From: an uncultured bacterium
GTDB taxonomy: Bacteria; Bacteroidota; Bacteroidia; Bacteroidales; Bacteroidaceae
NCBI GenBank assembly: GCA_945788485.1
Contig: CALZMB010000009.1
Coordinates: forward strand, 1-19,162
Length of the DNA: 19,162 bases
Reading direction: 5' to 3'
The translations under genes and the position numbers were made by a program. Positions 7,486 through 13,592 of this stretch are shown here, in pieces. Positions within the stretch are counted from its first letter, which is position 1, and the number at the start of each line of letters is the position of its first letter. The notes under the pieces were generated by a model. The model was given only the letters and a program-made list of their open reading frames with translations. It was not told the origin of the DNA and did not search any database.

Positions 7486-8409
7486 CTATTTCTTCTTCTT
7501 CTCAGCGAACGGCATCTCGATGAGGAAAGATGTCACCCAGCCGTTTGCGCCGGCGGGAAGGAGGTTGATGGTGCCGCCGGACTGGGTCATAATCTGCCTG
7601 CAGAGGGCAAGGCCGATGCCGGAGCCTTTCTTCTTCGTGCTGAAGAATGGGATGAAGATGTCCTGACGGATGTCGTCGGGGATTGGGCTGCCGTTGTTGC
7701 TGATGCGGATGCGAAGCGGGGAAACGCCATATTGATAGGCGTAAATCTGTATCATCGCGCCCTTCATGCACTCGCCGGAGCCGTCGGGTGAGACGAATGA
7801 TTCAACGCCGTTCTTCACGATGTTCACTATCATCTGGCGGAAGAGGTTGCGGTCGGCATATACCTCGCCGTGGTGCATGTCGCAGACGAGGTTCAGCGTG
7901 ATGTGTGAAGGCACGCCGCGTAGGTTGCATACGCTTTCAAGCAGCTCTTGCACGGAGAACTGCTCGGGATGCGAATCTTGCAGGGATGTGAACTTGCGGT
8001 AGGAATCGACAAATTCGATCAGTCCCGTTGAAGTGTCGTGAATAGCCTTCAGTCCTTCGTACATCGGAGATGAGGCTATCGCCTTGTCGCTCATGAAGAC
8101 ATCGGTGAGCGAGATGACGGGCGCTATGCCGTTCATTATCTCATGCGTAAGGATGCGCGTCAGCTTCTCCCACGACTGCACCTCGATTTCCTGACGCTTC
8201 CTGCATGTGTGTTGCAGCAGCGTGTTGAACGTGTCTATCATGGGTTTGTCGAGAAACAGGATGCCTCTCGATGACAGGCGGAAGGTGTAGTCGTTGTTGT
8301 CCAAAGCCTCCGTGATGTGGCGGCAGGCACGGCGGATTTGTCTCTGGCGCAGCATCTGGAAGAGCGTGAAAGCCGCGAGGCAGCATAGCACTGTGATGAT
8401 ATATGACAT
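7486..8409 (-). CDS. Membrane histidine kinase with no visible input domain
   Basis: With the ATG at 8409 the protein has 307 residues. One transmembrane helix occupies about residues 2-20. A short cytoplasmic linker follows, then a DHp domain with phospho-acceptor H89 in LTHEIMN. The HATPase_c domain has an N-box (VNIVKNGVES, N196 and N200), G1 (SNNGSPIP), FFSTKKKG and G2 (GSGIGLAL). No periplasmic loop or PAS/HAMP domain is evident, so any signal must come through the membrane segment, linker or a partner. The reading frame stays open upstream and a TTG at 8457 would add 16 residues including SPLLI before the helix. That start cannot be excluded. It lies directly after the response regulator gene, which is surely its partner. 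Confidence 0.88.
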   Translation of the reverse strand: MSYIITVLCCLAAFTLFQMLRQRQIRRACRHITEALDNNDYTFRLSSRGILFLDKPMIDTFNTLLQHTCRKRQEIEVQSWEKLTRILTHEIMNGIAPVISLTDVFMSDKAIASSPMYEGLKAIHDTSTGLIEFVDSYRKFTSLQDSHPEQFSVQELLESVCNLRGVPSHITLNLVCDMHHGEVYADRNLFRQMIVNIVKNGVESFVSPDGSGECMKGAMIQIYAYQYGVSPLRIRISNNGSPIPDDIRQDIFIPFFSTKKKGSGIGLALCRQIMTQSGGTINLLPAGANGWVTSFLIEMPFAEKKKK

Positions 8410-8527
8410 GATAAGCAGGGGAGATGATATGCCTGAAGCCTGATGAGTAATGTTCAAAGAATGACGCGAAAGATGAAATGGATGTCGCAGGATGTTTTCT
8501 TTGAATTTTGCTGAGGCTCGGCGCGGC

Positions 8528-9049
8528 TTATTTGTTGTTGCGTTTCAGTTTGTTGTAGAGCGTCTGTCGCGTGATGCCGAGAATCTCGGCGGCCTGTGTC
8601 AGATTGCCGTGGCATTTGTCTATCGCCTTGCGTATGTGCTCGTCTTCCATCTCGTCGAGTGTAGAGAGACGGTTCGACGATTCGACGGCGGCAAGGAGGG
8701 TGGCGATGAGATGGGCGTTGTCCCAGGGCTTGACAACGAAATCGAAGGCTCCGGACTTTACGCCGCGCACTGCGAGGTCGATATCGCCGTAGGCGGTGAA
8801 GAGCACGACGGGGATGTCGGGATGCTGCTGCCTGATGTGCTGAAGGCATGTCAGACCTTCAGAGCCGTTGTTCACGCCGAGCGAGAAGTTCATGTCGAGG
8901 AGGATGACAGACACCTTCTCTTGCATAAGTGTCGCCATCAGCTTGTCGGGATTGGGGAGGGTGATGACCTTGTCGAAGTCTAATCTCAACACATATTTCA
9001 GAGAAATGAGGATGTTCTCGTTGTCGTCGATAACAAGTACTGTGCGCAT
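8528..9049 (-). CDS. Receiver plus Fis-type helix response regulator (RegA-like layout)
   Basis: A 173-residue protein. The receiver domain (1 to about 118) has acidic pair D8/D9, phospho-acceptor D52 (LLDMNF), switch residue T85 (LFTAYGD) and K107 (VVKPWDN). After a short linker a Fis-family HTH occupies about 138-170 (GNLTQAAEILGITRQTLYNKLKR). The HTH and receiver resemble NtrC-class regulators, but the sigma-54-activating AAA+ domain that normally lies between them is missing, leaving the same plan as RegA/PrrA/ActR. It therefore cannot activate sigma-54 polymerase and probably acts as a simple DNA-binding regulator. It is followed by its histidine kinase 70 bp downstream. ATG start at 9049. 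Confidence 0.92.
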   Translation of the reverse strand: MRTVLVIDDNENILISLKYVLRLDFDKVITLPNPDKLMATLMQEKVSVILLDMNFSLGVNNGSEGLTCLQHIRQQHPDIPVVLFTAYGDIDLAVRGVKSGAFDFVVKPWDNAHLIATLLAAVESSNRLSTLDEMEDEHIRKAIDKCHGNLTQAAEILGITRQTLYNKLKRNNK

Positions 9050-9102
9050 GGGTTTGTCTTATCTTGTTTATGGGATAACAAAAAAGGCCAAATGCGGTGT
9101 GG

Positions 9103-9127
9103 AAAAACAGGGTATAGCAGCCCTTGT
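9103..9127 (-). terminator. Weak terminator after tyrA
   Basis: On the - strand the sequence reads ACAAGGG, an 8-nt loop, CCCTGT and then TTTT. The stem is six base pairs with one bulged A. It lies between the tyrA stop and the response regulator start and may partly separate the aromatic operon from the two-component genes. It is marginal. Confidence 0.4.
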
Positions 9128-9159
9128 CACACAGCATCTGGCTTGAAAAAGTATATGTT

Positions 9160-9954
9160 TCAGTGAATCTCCCGTATGTCACGCTCAACGTTAGAGCGTA
9201 TGTTGGTGAGGAAGCGTTTCATGCCGTCGGCATCTTTCGTGTCGATGATGTCGAGCAGCTCTTTCAGCCGCTCCCGTATCTTCACCACGTTGTCGTGAGT
9301 GTAAGGGTTGAAGAGAATCTCTTGAAGCAGATAGTCATCCTCGTTCAGCACACCCTTGGCAATGCGCATGTGGCGTTTGAATGTCGTGCCGGGCGCATCC
9401 TGATGCTCCATGACGGCTGCAAAGGTGAAGGTGGATACGAAAGGGATGGAGAGAGAGTATGCCACCGTGCGGTCGTGCTCGTCGAAGGTGTATTCGTAGA
9501 TGTTCAGGCCGAGACGGCTGTAGAGGTCTTTGAAGAAGCATCTGCCCATATAGTCGCCCTCGCTGATGATGATGGCGTTCTCTTCAGACAGCTGGTTCAG
9601 GTTGGCGAAGGTGGGACCGAACATCGGGTGGGTGGAGACGAAGCGGAAGCCAGTGCTCTCGTAGTATTCTTTCAGGTCTGTTTTCACGGAACTGATGTCG
9701 GACAGGATGCAGGTCTTCGGAAGATGGGGCAAGACGTCGTTGAAGGCAGGGATGGTGTATTTCACCGTCACGGCGTTGATGACAAGCTCTGGCTCGAAGG
9801 CATCTATCTCGTCAAGATGAGAGAAACGCTGGCAGTTGTATGTGAAACGCAGACGCTTGGCGTCGCGCTCGAAGACTGCCACCTCATGGTCGAAGCTGAG
9901 TAGGTCGATGAAGAACGAGCCCATCTTGCCCGCTCCTAAAATAAGTATCTTCAT
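9160..9954 (-). CDS. tyrA: Prephenate dehydrogenase
   Basis: Oxidatively decarboxylates prephenate to 4-hydroxyphenylpyruvate, the tyrosine branch. The 264 residues start with a Rossmann dinucleotide motif (MKILILGAGKMGSFF). The substrate-site motif STHPMFGPTFAN contains the expected histidine, and the helical dimerisation region follows (YSLSIPFVSTF and KRHMRIAKGVL). There is no ACT or chorismate mutase domain; the mutase is fused to the upstream DAHP synthase instead. The ATG at 9954 lies 43 bp after the aroG-CM stop. It is the last gene of the leader-controlled operon. The cofactor (NAD or NADP) cannot be decided from the sequence alone. Confidence 0.9.
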   Translation of the reverse strand: MKILILGAGKMGSFFIDLLSFDHEVAVFERDAKRLRFTYNCQRFSHLDEIDAFEPELVINAVTVKYTIPAFNDVLPHLPKTCILSDISSVKTDLKEYYESTGFRFVSTHPMFGPTFANLNQLSEENAIIISEGDYMGRCFFKDLYSRLGLNIYEYTFDEHDRTVAYSLSIPFVSTFTFAAVMEHQDAPGTTFKRHMRIAKGVLNEDDYLLQEILFNPYTHDNVVKIRERLKELLDIIDTKDADGMKRFLTNIRSNVERDIREIH

Positions 9955-9997
9955 ATTCGTTGTTTGTCTTTTGATTCATGCAAGGATGCGTGGAGAA

Positions 9998-11062
9998 TCA
10001 TTTGTTCACTATCTCAAGCTGCTGACGGACAGATTCTTCGTGTATGTGCTCGTAAACCTGCTTCACGAAGTCTGCGCTCATGCCGCACAAGGCACCCTGT
10101 GCGCCGCGCTTGTCAAGAATCTCAGAGTAGCGGCCTGTCTGCAGTACAGTCATGTTGTGCTCTTTCTTGTATTGTCCGATTTCGCGGCAGACGCGCATCC
10201 GTTTAGACAGAAGGTCCATGAGCTGGTTGTCGATGGCGTCTATCTGCTTGCGCAGCTGTGTGATGCCTTCTGTGGTGTAGGTGGCTTCGCGCACCTGTAG
10301 GATAGAGAGAATGTAGTCGAGTACATCAGGAGTGACCTGCTGCTTTGCGTCAGACCATGCCTTGTCGGGGTCGCAGTGGCTCTCTACCATGAGGCCGTCG
10401 AAGCCGAGGTCCATTGCCTGCTGGCAGAGAGGAGCGACGAGTTCGCGCTTGCCGCCCATGTGCGACGGGTCGCAGATGATAGGCAGCTCGGGTATGCGGC
10501 GGCGCAACTCGATAGGTATCTGCCACATAGGCAGGTTGCGGTAGATTGTCTTGTCGTAAGACGAGAAGCCGCGGTGTATGGCACCGAGACGCTTCACGCC
10601 TGCAACGTTGAGGCGTTCGACAGCGCCAATCCACAGCTCCAGGTCTGGATTGACAGGGTTTTTCACAAAGACCGGGATGTCAATGCCCTGCATCGCGTCA
10701 GCCAGCGACTGCATGGCAAAGGGATTGGCTGAGGTGCGCGCGCCAATCCAAAGGATGTCCACGCCGTATTTCATCGCGAGTTCCACATGCTCTGGTGTGG
10801 CGACCTCAGTGCCGATGTTCATGCCCGTCTCTTTCTTTGCTGCCTGCATCCATTTCAGAGCAGGCTCTCCGTGGCCTTCGAAGCCGCCCGGTTTTGTGCG
10901 TGGCTTCCACACTCCGGCGCGGAAGTTGTGACAACCTTTCTCTGCAAGCTGTTTCGCTGTACTCATCACTTGCTCTTCACTCTCTGCCGAACACGGGCCG
11001 GCGATGACGAACGGTCGTTTGTTGTCGCTTGGTATATCAAGCGGAAGAAGTTGTATTTCCAT
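9998..11062 (-). CDS. Bifunctional DAHP synthase (type I beta) with C-terminal chorismate mutase
   Basis: Joins the first step of the shikimate pathway (PEP plus erythrose-4-phosphate) with chorismate-to-prephenate conversion. Residues 1 to about 255 are the TIM-barrel synthase: AGPCSAES with metal-ligand C24, FRAGVWKPRTKPGGFEG, WIGARTSANPF, KNPVNPD, CDPSHMGGKR and VESHCDP. Residues 265-354 are an AroQ-type chorismate mutase (QLRKQIDAIDNQLMDLLSKR). The same fusion is known from Prevotella nigrescens, where prephenate is reported as allosteric inhibitor through the mutase domain. I chose ATG 11062 (MEIQLLPLDIP); a longer frame to 11125 adds 21 residues unlike the family. It lies 77 bp after the aminotransferase stop. 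Confidence 0.94.
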   Translation of the reverse strand: MEIQLLPLDIPSDNKRPFVIAGPCSAESEEQVMSTAKQLAEKGCHNFRAGVWKPRTKPGGFEGHGEPALKWMQAAKKETGMNIGTEVATPEHVELAMKYGVDILWIGARTSANPFAMQSLADAMQGIDIPVFVKNPVNPDLELWIGAVERLNVAGVKRLGAIHRGFSSYDKTIYRNLPMWQIPIELRRRIPELPIICDPSHMGGKRELVAPLCQQAMDLGFDGLMVESHCDPDKAWSDAKQQVTPDVLDYILSILQVREATYTTEGITQLRKQIDAIDNQLMDLLSKRMRVCREIGQYKKEHNMTVLQTGRYSEILDKRGAQGALCGMSADFVKQVYEHIHEESVRQQLEIVNK

Positions 11063-11139
11063 ATATGTAATTGTGTTGTTTTTGTCGTTGATGGTGTAAT
11101 AAATAATAATGTGTAGTGTCAGCAAGAGGCGCTTGATTC

Positions 11140-12300
11140 TCAGAAAACCTTCTTTATGCGTTCGAGAGCCTCCTGCATCTTCTCGTCTTTTCCGCAGAGG
11201 GAGATGCGGATGTACCGCTCGCCGTTGCTTCCGAAGATGAAACCAGGGGTGATGAAGACCCTTGCCTCGTGCAGCACACGCTCAGTCAGCTCTTCGCAGT
11301 CGGCGTAGCTTGCAGGTATCTTTCCCCACAGAAACATTCCCACTTGATTAGGGTCGAAGGTGCAGCCAAGCGTGGTCATAATCTCTTCGGCTATCTTGCG
11401 GCGGCGGAGATATGTGTTGTAGTTTGCCTCAATGTGCCATTCGTCGCTGTTCTTGTATGCTTCGGCGGCGGCAAGCTGCAGTCCGCGGAATGTGCCGGAA
11501 TCTATGTTCGACTTTATCTTCAGTATCCATGAGATGAACTCTCGGTTAGAGGCGCACATTCCGACGCGCCATCCCGGCATGTTGTGGCTCTTCGACATGG
11601 AGTTAAGCTCTATGCAGCAGTCTTTTGCGCCAGGCACTTGAAGCAGCGAAATCGGCTTTTTGTTTATGATGAAAGAGTAGGGGTTGTCGTTCACGACGAC
11701 GATGTCATGCTTCTTTGCGAACTCAACGATGCGTTCGTAGGTTGCCATCTGTGCATTGCCGCCTGTCGGCATGTTGGGATAGTTTGTCCACATGAGCTTA
11801 ACCTTTGAGAGGTCGAGAGCCTCGATCTGCTCCCAGTCGGGTTGCCATGCGTTGTCCTCGCGTAGGTTGTAGTTCACAATCTTCTGTCCGAGAATCTTTG
11901 AGAGCGAGGTGTAGGTCGGGTATCCCGGGTTTGGGACAAGCACCTCGTCGCCCGGATTGCAGAAAGCGAGGGTGATGTGCAGTATGCCTTCTTTAGAGCC
12001 GATGAGCGGCTGTATCTCGCTCTCCGGGTCGAGTTCAACGCCGTACCAGCGTCTGTAGAACTCTGCCATGGCGTTCCGCAGTTCTGGAGTGCCGCCAGTT
12101 GGCTGGTATCCGTGTGCTGACGGGTCGTGTGCCACCTCGCACAGACGTTCGACGGTTTGTGGAGAGGGCGGCATGTCTGGAGAGCCGATGGCAAGCGATA
12201 TGATGTTCTTGCCTTCTGCGTTCATACGGGCTACTTCTTTTAGTTTGCGGCTGAAATAGTATTCCTGTACTAAGCTCAGCCTGTCTGCTGGTTGTATCAT
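11140..12300 (-). CDS. PLP-dependent aminotransferase (probable aromatic)
   Basis: A 386-residue fold-type I aminotransferase of the class I/II family. Visible motifs: IGSPDMPPS near the N-terminus, YPTYTSL, WTNYPNMPTGG, VVNDNPYSF with the cofactor-binding Asp, and the Schiff-base lysine K237 in SMSKSHNMPGWRVG, followed by late YIRISLCG with the carboxylate-binding Arg. Its place between pheA and aroG-CM/tyrA suggests that it converts phenylpyruvate and 4-hydroxyphenylpyruvate to Phe and Tyr (inference). A closely related family makes LL-diaminopimelate, so the substrate is not certain. I start at ATG 12300 (MIQPADRLSLVQEYYF). The frame runs back to an ATG at 12396 that overlaps pheA by 23 bp and adds a proline-rich, family-unlike 32 residues. 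Confidence 0.88.
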   Translation of the reverse strand: MIQPADRLSLVQEYYFSRKLKEVARMNAEGKNIISLAIGSPDMPPSPQTVERLCEVAHDPSAHGYQPTGGTPELRNAMAEFYRRWYGVELDPESEIQPLIGSKEGILHITLAFCNPGDEVLVPNPGYPTYTSLSKILGQKIVNYNLREDNAWQPDWEQIEALDLSKVKLMWTNYPNMPTGGNAQMATYERIVEFAKKHDIVVVNDNPYSFIINKKPISLLQVPGAKDCCIELNSMSKSHNMPGWRVGMCASNREFISWILKIKSNIDSGTFRGLQLAAAEAYKNSDEWHIEANYNTYLRRRKIAEEIMTTLGCTFDPNQVGMFLWGKIPASYADCEELTERVLHEARVFITPGFIFGSNGERYIRISLCGKDEKMQEALERIKKVF

Positions 12301-12373
12301 ACGTTTGATGGTATTGTGCGTGAGAATTGTTTCGTCCGGGACGAAGAGAAAGGAAGGCGGGGCGGGAGGGGAA

Positions 12374-13204
12374 TCATGCTGATTTGTATTCGCCAAGAAT
12401 CCTCAGGTCGAGCGTGAGAGGCGTGATGGCGTCTATCGACTGTCGGTATCTGACAAGGTCGTCGTATGTGACGTCGATGTAGAACATATATTCCCATTCT
12501 CTTCCGATGATGGGCAGCGACTGTATCTTTGTCAGCTGCATCTTGTAGAAACTGAGGATGGAGAGCACCTGCGAGAGCGAGCCTTCTTCGTGTGGCAGGG
12601 AGAAGACGAGCGATGCCTTGTTTGTTTCGTTAAGGCGGCGGAGCATATCAGCCTTGCGAGGGTCGGAAAGGACGAGGAAGCGTGTGAAGTTGTGCTTGTT
12701 GTCCTCGATGTTGTTTTCAAGCACCTTCAGGCCGTAGAGGGCGGCAGCGTCTGCATGGCAGATGGCGGCGGTGTGACGGATGTTGTTCTCGGCTATCCAT
12801 TTTGCAGAGCCTGCGGTGTCGTCGTCTTCGACAAGCTTGATGCTCGGGTGTTGAGAGAGATATTTCCGGCACTGCATCAGTGCCACTGGATGCGAGTGTA
12901 CCTCATGTATGTCTTCCATCTCCTCAGATGGGAGAGCGCAGAGACAATGTGAGATATGCGTCTTGTGCTCACCCACAATTGTAGCGCCGCTGTCGCGCAA
13001 CAGTTCGTAGTTGTGGAGCAGAGAGCCGGCGATGGTGTTCTCTATTGCTGCCAGTCCGATGACGGTGGGGTCGCTCTTCATCTGGGCGAAGACCTCTTCG
13101 AAAGTGTCGCAGCAATATATCTGCAGCTGTTCGCCTTCGAAATATTTATGGGCTGTGATGTCGTGGAAGCTGCCTTCCATGCCCTGAATTGCTATGCGTT
13201 TCAA
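12374..13204 (-). CDS. pheA: Prephenate dehydratase with ACT domain (TTG start)
   Basis: Converts prephenate to phenylpyruvate. With TTG at 13204 the protein has 276 residues and begins KRIAIQGMEGSFHD after the initiator, the normal family N-terminus. A GTG at 13249 would add 15 His/Gln-rich residues and sit six bases from the attenuator T-run, so I prefer TTG. The PDT domain includes NTIAGSL and the catalytic-site motif NFTRFLVL. A C-terminal ACT domain (about residues 195-276) should bind Phe; the usual ESRP motif reads QSLP here, followed by the normal WEYMFYID. No chorismate mutase domain is present, as the mutase is fused to DAHP synthase. First structural gene of the aromatic operon, directly behind the leader and attenuator. 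Confidence 0.92.
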   Translation of the reverse strand: MKRIAIQGMEGSFHDITAHKYFEGEQLQIYCCDTFEEVFAQMKSDPTVIGLAAIENTIAGSLLHNYELLRDSGATIVGEHKTHISHCLCALPSEEMEDIHEVHSHPVALMQCRKYLSQHPSIKLVEDDDTAGSAKWIAENNIRHTAAICHADAAALYGLKVLENNIEDNKHNFTRFLVLSDPRKADMLRRLNETNKASLVFSLPHEEGSLSQVLSILSFYKMQLTKIQSLPIIGREWEYMFYIDVTYDDLVRYRQSIDAITPLTLDLRILGEYKSA

Positions 13205-13254
13205 TGTTTGATGTTGTTTATGTTGTCTGGAATGTGCTTTGAATGTCACTAACG

Positions 13255-13293
13255 AAAAAGCCCCGCATCAAGGTTTAGCTTGAAGCGGGACTT
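13255..13293 (-). terminator. Attenuator terminator of the aromatic operon
   Basis: On the - strand AAGTCCCGCTTCAAG (13293-13279) pairs with CTTGATGCGGGGCTT (13272-13258) around a CTAAAC loop. This gives a 15-bp stem with one G-T wobble and one T-T mismatch, running into a T-run that ends at 13255. It stands between promoter and first gene, so it can only make sense as conditional. Positions 13290-13281 of the 5' arm are perfectly complementary to 13365-13356 within the leader ORF, giving the antiterminator. Confidence 0.9.
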
Positions 13294-13334
13294 TACGAGT
13301 AGCCTTTCAGAATGCTCTGTATCGCTATGGTCCT

Positions 13335-13365
13335 AAGTTGAAATTACACGCAACTTCCCGCTTCA
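13335..13365 (-). promoter_or_regulatory. Antiterminator segment and competing hairpin
   Basis: TGAAGCGGGA (13365-13356) pairs over ten bases without mismatch to the 5' arm of the terminator, which would block termination. The adjoining AAGTTG (13356-13351) can pair with CAACTT (13340-13335), a 6-bp hairpin with the leader stop codon in its loop. This may act as pause or anti-antiterminator hairpin. The antiterminator segment lies within the last seven codons of the leader ORF, so a ribosome that reaches the stop codon should cover it. Confidence 0.75.
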
Positions 13366-13418
13366 CAGTTCCCTGCAAAGTAATAAAAGTAAAAATAGCG
13401 TGCAAATAACTTTTCCAT
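13344..13418 (-). CDS. Phe/Tyr leader peptide of the aromatic operon
   Basis: A 24-codon ORF (ATG at 13418, TAA at 13346-13344), too short for routine gene finding. Residue 5 is Phe and residues 8-14 read YFYFYYF, so a third of the peptide is aromatic: four Phe and four Tyr, no Trp. It lies about 30 nt after the likely transcription start and ahead of a terminator and pheA. This is the standard arrangement of a ribosome-mediated attenuator. When charged Phe- or Tyr-tRNA is short, ribosomes should stall in the YFYFYYF run, which ends 11 nt before the antiterminator segment. With enough charged tRNA the ribosome reaches the stop codon and the terminator forms. The peptide itself needs no function. 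The mechanism is inferred; the ORF and pairings are read directly. Confidence 0.87.
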   Translation of the reverse strand: MEKLFARYFYFYYFAGNCEAGSCV

Positions 13419-13456
13419 AAACTTACTGTATGAAACTATTTGTTCTGAAATCGCTG

Positions 13457-13488
13457 CAAAATTAATCCTTTTCTTTTATCTGAACAAA
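13457..13488 (-). promoter_or_regulatory. Promoter of the leader-pheA operon
   Basis: On the - strand TTTG (13488-13485), a 20-bp spacer, then TAATTTTG (13464-13457) matches the Bacteroidota -33/-7 consensus exactly. The start of transcription would be near 13450, about 30 nt before the leader ATG. The stretch 13489-13592 up to the recQ stop holds nothing else I can name; a dyad TGCTC/GAGCA (13533-13550) lacks a U-tract on the - strand. Confidence 0.8.
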
Positions 13489-13592
13489 AAAATATTAGAT
13501 TATTGCAACTTGCTTAACCATCTTTAACGTTTTGCTCGTGACAGTGAGCAGACAAGCTGTAAAGTCAACAATCGCGTCTGTCTGTTGTCGTA

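Noticed and set aside
8528..9049. Truncated or frameshifted NtrC pseudogene
   Set aside because: The receiver and the HTH are both intact in one frame, the residues are conserved and the partner kinase is intact, so it reads as a real two-domain regulator.
9124..9903. 259-codon + strand frame opposite tyrA
   Set aside because: Antisense shadow of a well supported gene, with no recognisable motif and no promoter.
12301..12396. Extended aminotransferase N-terminus overlapping pheA
   Set aside because: The 32 additional residues are Pro/Thr-rich and unlike the family, while the ATG at 12300 gives the normal length.
13255..13450. T-box or amino-acid riboswitch upstream of pheA
   Set aside because: I see no T-box consensus or specifier loop, and the region is fully explained by a leader ORF and two competing hairpins. 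T-boxes are also mainly a Firmicutes feature.
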